Numbered from the stretch's first letter, positions 49,635-59,313 are shown. The stretch: 64,000 bases of DNA from Spirosoma oryzae (GCF_003002825.1 NZ_PVTE01000005.1:186001-250000); one strand, 5' to 3'. Numbers and translations are program-made. Notes: generated from the letters alone by a model not told the origin.

Positions 49635-51500
49635 CTGGTTCGGGTTGCGGACAATGAGGGGGTTGTTGGCGCGGATGTCGTCGTTGATGAACGAGTAGTA
49701 GTTGCCGAGCCGGAAGCGGTGGGCGTTGGTCACCCGGCTGGGGAGTACCTGCCGGAACAGCCACTTGCCGTCGTTGGGCTGACCCGGATCATAGACCTTG
49801 TACGGCCATAGCCCGAAGACGCGCGTGCTGGGGTCGTCGGCCTTGCCGGGGTTTTTTGTCAGCTCCGTACTGGCTCCGTTCCAGACCACGTGTGCCAGCC
49901 GCCAGCGTTTGTAGTCCCACAGTTCGTGGCCTTCAAAGGCCAGTTCTACCTTCCGTTCGTGGACGATCCGGTCGAACGTAAGGTCGGCAGCGGTGAGTGG
50001 CGTGGTCAGGCCGGCGCGGGCGCGAACCTGATTCAGGTAGTCGACGGCGACGCCTTTCTGGCCCAGTTCGAAGGCCGCTTCGGCCGCGTTGAGCAGCACC
50101 TCGGCATAGCGATACCGCACCCACCAAACCTCGCTTTGCGTACCGATCTGCGCTGATCCTACCGTCGGGTCGAGGTACTTGCGGACGTAAAAACCCGATT
50201 GCGCCGTGTATTCCAGTCCGTCGATCGGGCCGTCGCGGCCAATAACGGCAACCGGTGTCGTGCCGCCGGGCAGTGTCTTCTGACCTCCGGGTTTGTCAGC
50301 AGTGACGACGGAGCCGTTTCCGAGCTGATAGCCCGCCCAGATGTCGACCGGCTTCCCTTTGAACGAGGTGCCGGGGTACAGCACCGTACCCGCCAGCCGG
50401 GCATCGCGTCCGGCAAACAGATCGGCGGGATTACTGTAGTAAATCGGATTACCCGCTGCGTCGCTGATCGGCAACGGCGCAAACGTATTGTCGAGCTTTT
50501 CGAACGACTGCACCAGGTTCAGCGAGGGGTTCAGCCGCCCGCCATTGGTGCCTTCTTCTGCCGAGGTCAGGGGGCTGTTGTCCAGTGTCCAGCCGACGAT
50601 CTTGCCACTCTTCAGCTTGTAATCGTAGACGAAAATGACCTCCGGGTTATTCGCCTTGTCGAGGAACAGGTTGGCGAAGTTATCGGCCAGGTTCGCTGGG
50701 TTTTTCTGGTACAGCGCATAGCCCGTGATGGCCTGGGCCGCTTTCAGGGCCGTCTGGTAATAGCCCGTTGCCCGTTCTGCCGGGATGCCCACTTCACCGC
50801 CCGATAGCGACACCTGCGGGGTGTTGACGCCGTAGCGGGCAATCGAGCCGGCATACAGCGCAGCCCGTGTTTCCATGGCCAGGGCAGCGGCTTTCGTCGC
50901 CCGCCCTTTGATCGACGGGTCGCTGGGAAGCACCGCCTGAACAGCCTCCATTTCGCTGATGATGAAGTCATAGATGTCGCTTTCCTTCTTGCGCGGATTC
51001 CGCAGTGAGGTTGCGTCGCCACTGAAATCGTAGGTCAGTGGGTCGAGGATGAGCGGTACCCCACCCATGCGTTTGACCAGTTCGAAATACACCCCCGCCC
51101 GGATAAAGCGCGCTTCGGCCAGATACCGGTCGCGCACGGCCGGTGCCAGCGCCGTCGCCTGACTGCACTGCTGAATAAACAGGTTCAGGTCGCGCAGGTA
51201 GCCGTAATCCCAGTAGTTCCAGCTGTCGTAGTTGTACTCCTGATTCTGATGCCGGAAATAGTCGCCGGAGTTAGAGGCAAAGGCTTCGTCGAAATTGGTG
51301 AACTCATACCAGCGGTCGGTCCGCTGAAAATCGGGGAAGCGGTCGTACAGGTCGGCCATGGCCGAGAGCGTCAGCTGTTCGTTCGAGAAGATCTGCTCGT
51401 TCAGCAGGATGTTCCGGGGCTCCCGGTTCAGAAAATCCTCGTCGTTACAGCCACCGCAGACGGCCAGCAGCGCAAGCAGGGTAATCGTTAGTTTTTTCAT
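49632..51500 (-). CDS. susD: SusD/RagB-family outer-membrane glycan-binding lipoprotein
   Basis: 622 residues with lipoprotein signal LLALLAVCGGCNDEDFLN. SusD features: EDFLNREPRNILLN, TPR-like helices (NLFIQQCSQATALA, YLAEARFIRAGVYFELVKRM with the R-F-x-R-A-x-x-Y motif, GGVPLILDPLTYDF), and the C-terminal consensus EVWWVRYRYAEVLLNAAEAA, YLNQVRARAGL, IVHERKVELAFEGHELWDYK. It caps the SusC barrel and captures oligosaccharides at the cell surface. It follows susC by seven bases, so the two are translated from one message. The stop lies inside a stutter palindrome. Confidence 0.96.
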   Translation of the reverse strand: MKKLTITLLALLAVCGGCNDEDFLNREPRNILLNEQIFSNEQLTLSAMADLYDRFPDFQRTDRWYEFTNFDEAFASNSGDYFRHQNQEYNYDSWNYWDYGYLRDLNLFIQQCSQATALAPAVRDRYLAEARFIRAGVYFELVKRMGGVPLILDPLTYDFSGDATSLRNPRKKESDIYDFIISEMEAVQAVLPSDPSIKGRATKAAALAMETRAALYAGSIARYGVNTPQVSLSGGEVGIPAERATGYYQTALKAAQAITGYALYQKNPANLADNFANLFLDKANNPEVIFVYDYKLKSGKIVGWTLDNSPLTSAEEGTNGGRLNPSLNLVQSFEKLDNTFAPLPISDAAGNPIYYSNPADLFAGRDARLAGTVLYPGTSFKGKPVDIWAGYQLGNGSVVTADKPGGQKTLPGGTTPVAVIGRDGPIDGLEYTAQSGFYVRKYLDPTVGSAQIGTQSEVWWVRYRYAEVLLNAAEAAFELGQKGVAVDYLNQVRARAGLTTPLTAADLTFDRIVHERKVELAFEGHELWDYKRWRLAHVVWNGASTELTKNPGKADDPSTRVFGLWPYKVYDPGQPNDGKWLFRQVLPSRVTNAHRFRLGNYYSFINDDIRANNPLIVRNPNQ

Positions 51501-51507
51501 GGTCAGG

Positions 51508-54500
51508 TCAGAACGACAGGTTAACGCCCAGGTTTACCAGCCGGTGTTGTGGGTATTGCAGGCCGTTTTCTTCGGTGATTTCGGGGTCGATGCCCAGGGC
51601 GCGTACGTTGTCGAGCGAGAACAGGTTGAACGAGTTGACGTAGATACGGGCCCGCTGAATCTTGATTTTGCTCAACAGCGATGCGGGAAGTGAGTAGCCG
51701 ATTTCGGCCGTCCGCAGGCGCAGATAGCTGATGTTGGTGAGCCACCACGACGAGTTTTTGTTGTAGTTGTTGTGGCCACCGTCGTTGAAGCGCAGCGGTG
51801 GATTCTTGCCCTCAATCCAGGGACTGTCGGCGTTGAGCGGGTCGGCCCGGTGCCAGCGATCGGTATACATCGATGCCAGCAGGTTGCCCGTGTTCTGGTA
51901 CGGCCACCGCATCTCCCAGTTCTGGTTGTAGGAATACATCGACCCACCCGAAAAATCGGCCGTCATGTCGAAGCCTTTGTAGGTAAGCGACAGGTTGATG
52001 CCGAAATTGACAACGGGTACGGTCGAGACGGGGTAACCAATGGGGCGCTGATCGTAGTCGTCGATGCGGCCGTCGCCGTTGACGTCGCGGTAGATGAAGT
52101 CGCCCGGCAGCATGGTCTTATTACCCTGCCCGTCGTTATTGACCGTATAGGCGTTGATCTCATCGACCGATTTAAACTGCCCGATCACTTCGTAGCCCCA
52201 GAAAATGTTGCTCCAGCGGTTTTCGATCGAGTTGCGGTAGTAATCCCACGAGTTACCGAAGGTCGGTCGGTAGGTTTGCAGCGATCGGCCCCGCGAATAG
52301 CCGACGTTCCCGCCCAGTCGGAAGCCGATGCCTTTAAAGGTGCCATTGTAGGCCAGCGAGGCTTCGCCCCCGATCCGGGCGTCGCTGTTCACGTTTTCGT
52401 CGGGCAGCGCATAGCCGATTTCGTTCGGTACCAGTATGTCGTACTTCCGGCCGCGCAGCCCCGTCCGTTTGCGGTAGAAGTAATCCAGTTCGCCCGTCAG
52501 CCGTCCGTTGAACAGGGTATAATCGAGACCGATGTCGGTGATCGTGCTGGTAAACCAGGAAAGGTTCGTGATGGGAACGCCCGCGTTGCGCGAGCCCTTG
52601 ATGACCTGCCCATCGAGCACGACCGTTGACGACGCGTAGTTGTAGCCGGGCAGATACGCGAAGGCAGAGAGACCGATGTTGTCGTCGCCCAGCTTCCCGT
52701 ACGACGCCCGTAGTTTCAGGTCGCTCAGGACAGTCTGATTCAGGTTTTTGAAGAACGATTCTTCGCTGATTCGCCAGCCTGCCGACACCGACGGGAAGAA
52801 GCCCCACCGCCGACCCGGTGCAAAGCGCCAGGCAGCATCGCGCCGACCCGACACTTCGGCGAAGTACTTATCCGCGTAGTTGTACGTCGCCCGGCCCACG
52901 TACCCGATCCGTGCTTCTTCGTAGTCGGTGTCGTTGTAGGTGTCCATGTCGGCAAACTGAATCAGCGGCAGCACGTTGGTCTTCGGTACCGAGTGCACAA
53001 ACGTTTCCTGCTCCCGCCGACTGATCCGTTCGGCGACGAACGTGCCGCCGACCGTGTGTCGCCCGAAGGTGTTGTTGTACGTCAGCTGACCCTGTAACAC
53101 GTTCTCGAAGATCTTCCGCGTTACCCGTTCGCGATAGGGGTTCGAACTGCCGCCGGTGATGCTGTACTTGTCGGTAGCCGGGTCGTAGGTATACACGTCG
53201 TAGGTGTATTCGTGGATGTTCGACAGCCGGTCGGCAAAGTAGTAGGAGTAGACCCCACGGGCGGTCAGGCCCTTGATCGGAAGCTGATATTCAGCGTTGA
53301 AGTTGGTTTGCAGCACGCGCCAGTCGTCGCGGGCATAGCCCGAAATGGCGTAGTTCAGCAGCGCCCAGTTTTCGGCATTGTGGCCGATGTTGTTCGGATA
53401 AAGCGGGTTGTCGTTGGCGTAGGGACGCTCGGTAGGCCGGTTGCGGAACAGGGCGAAGCGGGGTGCCCAGTAATCATCGCCACCCGGTACGCCCGGATTT
53501 TGCCGCGTCTCGATCCGGCCGTTGATCTGCACGCCGATCTTGAGTCGTTCGGCAACGCGGGCGTCGATGTTCGACTGAATGTTGGTTCGGTTGAAGTTGT
53601 AATCTTTCAGCACCGCGTCCTGATTCAGCCGCGTGACCGAGAAGTAGTAGTTGATCTTTTCCGACCCGCCCGACGCGTTCAGGTTGATCTGGTACTGCGG
53701 GGCGTTTTTCCCGACGATGTAGTTGTACCAGTCGAAGCTTTTATAGCCGTACTCGGTACCCTGCTTCCATTTGTTCAGTTCGTCCTGCGTGATGGTCGTC
53801 TTACCCGTCTGGTTGACTTCTGCATCGGCTTTGCCCACCATCCAGTCGTAGGCGCTTACGCCTTTCGGGAAACGGGTCCAGTTCTGCACGCCGTAGTAGG
53901 CGTCGAGGTTGATGGTGTTGCGGTTACCGGTTTTGCCCCTTTTGGTCGTCACGATGACAACGCCGTTGGCCGCCCGCGATCCGTACACCGACGCCGACGC
54001 ATCTTTCAACACCGAAATCGACTCGATATCCGACGGGGCGATGTTGTTGAACTGACCGGCATCTTTCTGGATACCGTCGATAACGAACAGCGGATCGCCC
54101 ATGCCGCGCACCTGCAGGAGTGCCGACGCGCCGGGTCTCCCTTCCGCCTGCCGAAACGATACGCCCGGAATCTTGCCCGCCAAAGCCGCACTGACCGTAC
54201 TGGTCTTGGCCTTTTCGATGTCGCGGCTGGTGATGCTCGAAATAGCGCCCGTCAGCGACTCTTTCCGCTGCGTACCGTAGCCGACGACGACTACTTCGCT
54301 TAGCGACTGATCCGACGATTTCAGGCTGACGGTCAGATTCGTCTGATTCCCAACCGCAATTTCCTTGTTGCCGAAGCCAATAAAGCTGAAGATTAGCACG
54401 GCGCTGGCGTCGGGAACGTCGATGCGGAAGTTGCCGTCGGCGTCGGTAGTCGTACCCCGTTGCGACCCCTTCAGTACGACGCTCACGCCCGGTAGTGCCT

Positions 54501-55011
54501 GCCCGTTGGTACTGTCGCGCACGACACCCCGAACGGTCTGATCGGTACTTTGCCCCACGGTCGGTAAGGCTGGACTGGTATTCGTTGACGAATAAGGCGC
54601 GATGGCAGTAATGCGCTGCGTCGACCGCAGGGGCTCCGCCGTGACGGTTTTCGTGTCGGTATGAGCCGCTACGATAATGTAGGCCCCCTCCTTCATCTTG
54701 CGGTATGTTAGGCCCAGTGGGCGCAGCAGGGTGTGCAGCGACGTTTCTGCCGACGCATCGAGCTGTATGCTACTGACCGGTACGACGACGTGTTCGATCA
54801 GCCGATTCTCGAACAGCAGGTTGATCTGGTAGCGATTTTTCAGCGCCGTCAGGGCATCGCGTAACGATCGGTTTCCCGCGTTGTGGGGCTCTTCCGTCGA
54901 CTGACGAACCTGTCCGGCGCGGGCCAGTATCTGCGCGTTGCCGGCCGCGCCGAGACTGGTTACGATCGCTCCGGTCAGCAAGCAGGCGTAAGCACGTAAG
55001 GTATGTTTCAT
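51508..55011 (-). CDS. susC: SusC/RagA-family TonB-linked outer-membrane transporter with STN domain
   Basis: 1167 residues from ATG 55011. After the signal peptide there is an STN domain (about 48-115: SLRDALTALKNRYQINLLFE, TSLHTLLRPLGLTYRKMK) that links the transporter to the FecR anti-sigma factor, then a carboxypeptidase-regulatory-like domain (VVRDSTNGQALPGVSVVLKG), a plug with EVVVVGYGTQRKESLTGAIS and GVSFRQAEGRPGASALLQVR, and a 22-strand barrel (DFIYRDVNGDGRIDDYDQRP with typical calcium-like turn; IYVNSFNLFSLDNVRALGID near the end). STN marks the ECF-sigma/FecR-regulated SusC subgroup, matching the two genes upstream. It imports oligosaccharides with SusD using TonB energy. Confidence 0.96.
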   Translation of the reverse strand: MKHTLRAYACLLTGAIVTSLGAAGNAQILARAGQVRQSTEEPHNAGNRSLRDALTALKNRYQINLLFENRLIEHVVVPVSSIQLDASAETSLHTLLRPLGLTYRKMKEGAYIIVAAHTDTKTVTAEPLRSTQRITAIAPYSSTNTSPALPTVGQSTDQTVRGVVRDSTNGQALPGVSVVLKGSQRGTTTDADGNFRIDVPDASAVLIFSFIGFGNKEIAVGNQTNLTVSLKSSDQSLSEVVVVGYGTQRKESLTGAISSITSRDIEKAKTSTVSAALAGKIPGVSFRQAEGRPGASALLQVRGMGDPLFVIDGIQKDAGQFNNIAPSDIESISVLKDASASVYGSRAANGVVIVTTKRGKTGNRNTINLDAYYGVQNWTRFPKGVSAYDWMVGKADAEVNQTGKTTITQDELNKWKQGTEYGYKSFDWYNYIVGKNAPQYQINLNASGGSEKINYYFSVTRLNQDAVLKDYNFNRTNIQSNIDARVAERLKIGVQINGRIETRQNPGVPGGDDYWAPRFALFRNRPTERPYANDNPLYPNNIGHNAENWALLNYAISGYARDDWRVLQTNFNAEYQLPIKGLTARGVYSYYFADRLSNIHEYTYDVYTYDPATDKYSITGGSSNPYRERVTRKIFENVLQGQLTYNNTFGRHTVGGTFVAERISRREQETFVHSVPKTNVLPLIQFADMDTYNDTDYEEARIGYVGRATYNYADKYFAEVSGRRDAAWRFAPGRRWGFFPSVSAGWRISEESFFKNLNQTVLSDLKLRASYGKLGDDNIGLSAFAYLPGYNYASSTVVLDGQVIKGSRNAGVPITNLSWFTSTITDIGLDYTLFNGRLTGELDYFYRKRTGLRGRKYDILVPNEIGYALPDENVNSDARIGGEASLAYNGTFKGIGFRLGGNVGYSRGRSLQTYRPTFGNSWDYYRNSIENRWSNIFWGYEVIGQFKSVDEINAYTVNNDGQGNKTMLPGDFIYRDVNGDGRIDDYDQRPIGYPVSTVPVVNFGINLSLTYKGFDMTADFSGGSMYSYNQNWEMRWPYQNTGNLLASMYTDRWHRADPLNADSPWIEGKNPPLRFNDGGHNNYNKNSSWWLTNISYLRLRTAEIGYSLPASLLSKIKIQRARIYVNSFNLFSLDNVRALGIDPEITEENGLQYPQHRLVNLGVNLSF

Positions 55012-55035
55012 GGGCAAAGGAGAGGAGGTAGCGGA

Positions 55036-56043
55036 TTATTTAGCGGAGAAGATGACGCGGTTGCGCTGCCGGGATACGTTGATGCCCAGCAATTCCCGTA
55101 GTACGTGCAGGAGTTCATCGGCATTGTCGGCGTCGAAGGTGCCCGTCACCATGCGCTCGGCCAGCGCGGGGCTTTTGATGGCGACGTCGAGCCCATAGTT
55201 TTCTTTGATCATGTAGCCGACTTCGCGTAGGGGCGTATTGTTGAAGACGAAGCGATGTTCGGTCCAGGCGGCTTCGTCGGTCGGTCGGGCGATGGGCTTG
55301 ACCTGCACCGATCCACCTGGCTGTAAAGTGGCCAGTTCGCCGGGGTGCATCAGCCATTCGCGCCGGTCGTTGCTCCGTTGACTACGCAGTTTTACACTTC
55401 CCTTCAACAGCGCCACGCGGGTCGCCCGGGTTCGGTTGAAGACGACGAACTCCGTGCCGAGTACTTCCACGTCGAACTGCCGCCCCGTCTGTACCACGAA
55501 ACGCTTGTTGTCGTAGGTGTGGGTGACGGAAAAGGTCGCTTCCCCGCTTAACGTGACAAGTCGATCGTTTCCTGACAACAGTTGGTAGCCCAGCACCGAG
55601 CGGGGGACGCGCAGGCTTGAATTGGCGTTGAGCACAACCCGGCTACCGTCCGATAAAGTGATGCGTTTGAGCTGCCCGAACGACGTTTTATACGTCTGGT
55701 ACAGCAGTGGTTCGCGGAAGAGCCAGCCGGCCAGTCCGAGCAGCAGCGTTACCGATGCCGCTACCAGCCAGGTCGACAGCCACGACCGGGTGCTGCGTAG
55801 GGGGGGCGGTTCAGCCAGCGTCGGAACGGGAAACGGCTGATCCATGAACCGACGAAACCGGTCGAGTGCGGCCGGGGTGTCGGCAATGTATTGCGGACAG
55901 GTTTGTTCCCACTCAAACAAGGTCTGGTAATAAAGGGCCTGGTTCTGCGGGTCTTTGAGCCAGTCCTCGATCAGTCGTACCTGAAGGGCACTCGTCCGAC
56001 CAGCATGGTGCTCCAGCAGCAACGCTTTTGTAATAGTTTGCAT
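55036..56043 (-). CDS. FecR-family anti-sigma factor
   Basis: 335 residues: cytosolic N-terminal part (1-86: LIEDWLKDPQNQALYYQTLF, WEQTCP), one membrane helix (about 88-108, LSTWLVAASVTLLLGLAGWL) and a periplasmic FecR domain (TSFGQLKRITLSDGSRVVLN, LSGEATFSVTHTYDNKRFVV, VEVLGTEFVVFNRTRATRVA, LLKGSVKLRS). A DUF4974/STN-like C-terminus (FVFNNTPLREVGYMIKENYG, VTGTFDADNADELLHVL) contacts the SusC signalling domain. It holds the sigma factor from 56076-56732 until the transporter reports its ligand. Located 24 bases before susC and 32 bases after sigma, so cotranscribed. Confidence 0.95.
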   Translation of the reverse strand: MQTITKALLLEHHAGRTSALQVRLIEDWLKDPQNQALYYQTLFEWEQTCPQYIADTPAALDRFRRFMDQPFPVPTLAEPPPLRSTRSWLSTWLVAASVTLLLGLAGWLFREPLLYQTYKTSFGQLKRITLSDGSRVVLNANSSLRVPRSVLGYQLLSGNDRLVTLSGEATFSVTHTYDNKRFVVQTGRQFDVEVLGTEFVVFNRTRATRVALLKGSVKLRSQRSNDRREWLMHPGELATLQPGGSVQVKPIARPTDEAAWTEHRFVFNNTPLREVGYMIKENYGLDVAIKSPALAERMVTGTFDADNADELLHVLRELLGINVSRQRNRVIFSAK

Positions 56044-56075
56044 GATGTCTTGTCAATCGTCAGGTTGTGGGTGGA

Positions 56076-56732
56076 TCAGGCCTGTGTGCTGAGCAGGAGC
56101 GCGACACCCCAGACCCATTCGTCTTTGAGTACGGTGCGGAGTAGCGTCAGCGCCTTGGTCATGTGCGCTTCGACGGTCTTGGTCGCGATGCTGAGTTCGT
56201 CGGCGATCTCGTTGTATTTACGGCCTTCGAACCGGCTGAGCAGGAACACGCGCCGGCACTGTGGGGGAAGCTGTTCGATGGCCTGTTCGATTTTTCGCCG
56301 GAGTTCGTCGTACTGCATCATCTCCGCCGGCGATGACCTGGAATCGATCAGGTCGTCCATGCGTTCATCGGTGCTTTGCTGCGATTTGGTCAGTTCCCAG
56401 CGCAGGTAATTGTAGGCCCGGTAGCGCACTGCCTGAAACAGGTAGGCCGGGTAGGCACTGTCGATGGTCAGGTAAACCTTGTTTGTCCAGAAGTTACAGA
56501 ACACCTCCGACACAATGTCTTCCGCCGTTTCCTTGGCGTAGACCAGTCGGATGGCGTGGCTGCACAGGGGGGCGTAGTACTTGCGGAAAAGCAGTTCGCA
56601 GCCCTGCTGAGGGTCGGTCTCGAACACGGCTTTCAGGTGCCAGTCGGGATCGGGCGACACGGGCGAACTAACCGGCGCGGGGCCGGTAGTCGCCTGTGGG
56701 GAGGTTGATGGAATAGGTAGAGGAAGGCGCAT
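56076..56732 (-). CDS. ECF RNA polymerase sigma factor (Bacteroides expansion family)
   Basis: 218 residues from ATG 56732; a start at 56771 would add 13 residues, and the choice is not certain. Region 2 spans about 45-110: GCELLFRKYYAPLCSHAIRL, AKETAEDIVSEVFCNFWTNK, AYLFQAVRYRAYNYLRWEL. Region 4 has IEQAIEQLPPQCRRVFLLSR, FEGRKYNEIADELSIATKTV, EAHMTKALTLLR. The N-terminus is proline/serine-rich and probably disordered. With FecR and an STN-type SusC it forms a trans-envelope switch that turns on the PUL when the substrate is bound. First gene of the PUL; upstream no TAnnTTTG was found. Confidence 0.94.
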   Translation of the reverse strand: MRLPLPIPSTSPQATTGPAPVSSPVSPDPDWHLKAVFETDPQQGCELLFRKYYAPLCSHAIRLVYAKETAEDIVSEVFCNFWTNKVYLTIDSAYPAYLFQAVRYRAYNYLRWELTKSQQSTDERMDDLIDSRSSPAEMMQYDELRRKIEQAIEQLPPQCRRVFLLSRFEGRKYNEIADELSIATKTVEAHMTKALTLLRTVLKDEWVWGVALLLSTQA

Positions 56733-56881
56733 GTAAGAACCGTCGAGTACTGACCACGGGTAGGCGGTCATACTACAGACAAGTCAGGGTAGGTATACCC
56801 TTACTCCGTTTTGACTTTTTTTACTATTTTTTTTAACGATACGGTAATGAGTGGCCTGCTATAGTGCAGGTCTATCTTGGA

Positions 56882-56913
56882 AACGCCTGATTTAGTGGGG
56901 TCAGGTGTTTTTT
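56882..56913 (+). terminator. Orphan terminator-like hairpin
   Basis: AACGCCTGA pairs with TCAGGTGTT (one wobble) around ten bases, followed by TTTTTT on the plus strand. There is no plus-strand gene upstream for 16 kb, so it would end an antisense or short non-coding transcript, if any. The rest of 56733-57048 holds the sigma gene's upstream region and nothing else I can name. Confidence 0.5.
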
Positions 56914-57048
56914 AGGCAAACTGATTGGCTCATCCAATCGGCAGTTTGTCGGGTAGACAGTGGAAACGGTGGTATACTTTTCGCATGCTGATTTATTCAT
57001 ACGTGGCTTCTCCGTTGAGGTAAGCAGACGATTGTGTACTAGCCAGAC

Positions 57049-57873
57049 ATGCGTAAACAGGTAAATCAGTACGATAAAATTTTACGGGAAAATCTGGAAG
57101 CGATCATTCCGGGTTTGCTGGAGAACGTGCTTGGTATCACGGCGGTGGAGTCAGAAGAGTTGCCCGACGATCTTCAACACACCAAGGAGCGCAAGCCGGA
57201 TGTATTGAAGAAGATCGTTAACGAGACTGGAGATGAGTTCGTGTTGCAGATAGAATTCCAAGTGGCCGACGAGCCGGATATGGTGTACCGTATGGCGGAG
57301 TACTACATTATGCTGGAACGCAAATATCGGTTACCTGTCCGGCAGTTCGTTGTATTTCTCGGTGCCACCACCCCACAGATGCCGACCCGCTTGAATCGGC
57401 TAACCCTGACGTTCGAATTTCCAATCGTCTCATTTGCTACGCTCGACTACCATCTTTTTCTCCGGTCGAATCAGCCGGAGGAAGTACTGTTGAGTATTCT
57501 GGCGAATCTGGGCACTACCGACATGGAAGCAAAGCTGGTTCAAATCGTTCAGCGCGTAGGCGAAACGAGTCAGGGCGATTTCTCGTTTAGAAAGCACATC
57601 AATCAGTTGCGTGTACTGGCGCAACTGCGTAACTTAGGTATCAAACTCAAAGAAGCTATGGACAGTATCGAAAAGCTTATCAGCCCTGAAAAGGACGTCT
57701 TCTACCTGATGGGTGAAGAAAAAGGTGAGCAACGGGGGCAGATGAAGGCGGAAGAACGCTTCGTTCGGAATCTGCTTGCTGAGACGAATATGCCCGCTGA
57801 TCGGGTTGCAAAGCTTGCCGGTGTATCCGTTGAGTTTGTCGAGCAGGTTCGGCAGAAAATGGCTAATGACTAA
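57049..57873 (+). CDS. Rpn-family PD-(D/E)XK protein
   Basis: 274 residues. The N-terminal nuclease-like domain includes KERKPDVLKKIVNETGDEFV, followed by LQIEFQVADEPDMVYRMAEY, giving D...ExE/Q elements in the pattern of the PD-(D/E)XK core of Rpn/YhgA-like proteins. A middle helical region follows (LRSNQPEEVLLSILANLG), and the C-terminal stretch (FYLMGEEKGEQRGQMKAEER onward) is a coiled region plus NMPADRVAKLAGVSVEFVEQ, a repeat-type helix-turn-helix common in these proteins. Rpn proteins promote RecA-independent recombination and have recently been linked with phage defence; these are frequently mislabelled as transposases. A single copy, no partner gene. Confidence 0.8.
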   Translation: MRKQVNQYDKILRENLEAIIPGLLENVLGITAVESEELPDDLQHTKERKPDVLKKIVNETGDEFVLQIEFQVADEPDMVYRMAEYYIMLERKYRLPVRQFVVFLGATTPQMPTRLNRLTLTFEFPIVSFATLDYHLFLRSNQPEEVLLSILANLGTTDMEAKLVQIVQRVGETSQGDFSFRKHINQLRVLAQLRNLGIKLKEAMDSIEKLISPEKDVFYLMGEEKGEQRGQMKAEERFVRNLLAETNMPADRVAKLAGVSVEFVEQVRQKMAND

Positions 57874-58047
57874 TAGTATGCTTACGGTAGTAATTTTCAA
57901 CTACACTGGTGCTTTCAGCCGCGTTGATTGTAGAAAAATACCGATCGGCACACGTGTCACCGCAGTAGGTAGTGTCCCCGGCACTGAAGAGTGGTGGGAC
58001 GATAGGGAAAACAATCACCTTCAGCACGGGTAAAACAATCCCAACTA

Positions 58048-58079
58048 AAAATCCCGATCAGCGTACCGATCGGGATTTT
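58048..58079 (-). terminator. Bidirectional terminator, desaturase gene
   Basis: AAAATCCCGATC and GATCGGGATTTT are perfect 12-base arms around eight bases, with TTTTT next on the minus strand. It ends the desaturase message and could also stop plus-strand transcription from the Rpn gene. Confidence 0.8.
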
Positions 58080-58126
58080 GCATTCTTGGCCAACCGGTCG
58101 GTTGGTCGACGGGCTGGGCTACATTA

Positions 58127-59188
58127 CTAGCTATGCTGGGTAACAGCTGGTTGATCAACAGCTGGTTGATCGTTGGTAGCCGTCACGTATTTTTTCACGA
58201 AGTCGGCCTTGTTGTCGCGGTACGACGAAACCATCCCTACTTTCGACAGGCCGTAAATGTAAAGCCAGGCTAAATCGAGCTGGAAAGGCAGGAAACCGGC
58301 GCGGGCACTGCTGGGGTACAGATGGTGGTTATTGTGCCATTCGCCCGCGAACAGGCCGGGCCGCCACTGATTGATCGAGAGATTACGCCGGTCGAAGTCA
58401 ACGCCGTCGACATGCTGTTCTTCGCCCTTACCGTGACCGGTGTAGTTGAACGTGCGCACGACAACATACCAGAACAGAGCACCCGTAAACATGGTGCAGG
58501 CTAGTGGATGGCCGCCGATCAGGAAGAATATCGTGTACCAGAAGGCCCAGTTGGCAGCCCACAAACCAAACGTGTACAGGGGCGAACCAACCGACCCCCA
58601 GCGCAGGTAACTGCGGTAGCTATTGGCCTGAATGCCGGTATGGCCCAGAAAACCCGCTACCCGGCCATAATCGGCTTCCGACAGGTTCTTGGCAATCGGC
58701 TGGTGGTTGACGTCTGAAAGCAAGCAGTAGAAGAGACCGCCACGGGCATTGTAGGGGTCGCCGGGCTGATCGGATTTGGCGTGGTGAACGTGGTGTGAAA
58801 CGACGTAAATCTCTTCGGGAAACGTTTTGACAACCAGATTCTGCGTGATAAAACGCCAGATGGGATGGCTGAACGTATACGCCTTGTGCGTGCAATACCG
58901 GTGAAACCAGATTGTCGCATGCGTGCTCATGATGACCATGCCGTACAGGATACCGATACCCAGCAGTGGCAGGGAAAAATACCGCCCGAATGCAATGATG
59001 GCGAAGGGAAGCAGACAAAGAATCATGAGCCAGCTGGCAGCCGGAACCCAGTTTTTACGGTCGGCGAAAACATTCATCCGCGTAAAGGCTTCCCGGAAGA
59101 GTTGTCGATTTGTGGGGATAACCAGGTCACCGGAGGGCGTGCGCCAGCCATAGGATGGCTCCTGTAGTACATTGTCGATAAATGGCAT
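58127..59188 (-). CDS. Acyl-CoA/fatty-acid desaturase
   Basis: 353 residues with four membrane helices. All three histidine boxes of the membrane di-iron desaturases are present: HRYCTH at 96-101, HHVHH at 132-136 and WHNNHH near 287. The linker segment FLFNY-like FNYTGHGKG and NLSINQWRPGLFAGEWHNN match stearoyl/acyl-CoA-type delta-9 desaturases. It would introduce a cis double bond into membrane acyl chains with electrons from ferredoxin or cytochrome b5-like donors. The C-terminus has a short duplicated DQPAV. Located alone; minus-strand terminator follows at 58048-58079. Confidence 0.92.
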   Translation of the reverse strand: MPFIDNVLQEPSYGWRTPSGDLVIPTNRQLFREAFTRMNVFADRKNWVPAASWLMILCLLPFAIIAFGRYFSLPLLGIGILYGMVIMSTHATIWFHRYCTHKAYTFSHPIWRFITQNLVVKTFPEEIYVVSHHVHHAKSDQPGDPYNARGGLFYCLLSDVNHQPIAKNLSEADYGRVAGFLGHTGIQANSYRSYLRWGSVGSPLYTFGLWAANWAFWYTIFFLIGGHPLACTMFTGALFWYVVVRTFNYTGHGKGEEQHVDGVDFDRRNLSINQWRPGLFAGEWHNNHHLYPSSARAGFLPFQLDLAWLYIYGLSKVGMVSSYRDNKADFVKKYVTATNDQPAVDQPAVTQHS

Positions 59189-59313
59189 AAAGAACGAACT
59201 GAGCGAAGAATGGCGAAATCCGGGCAGACATCGCCTGATTAGGTAGTAGAAAGTTGCGGAGCGAAAACGCTGTTAAATTTAACGGGTCTGCCGGGTAAAA
59301 CAAGGGCTGGCGG

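Noticed and set aside
57049-57873. Rpn-family gene read as an active transposon
   Set aside because: Although this family is often labelled transposase, there are no terminal repeats or target duplications around it, and the domain is a nuclease of the PD-(D/E)XK type.
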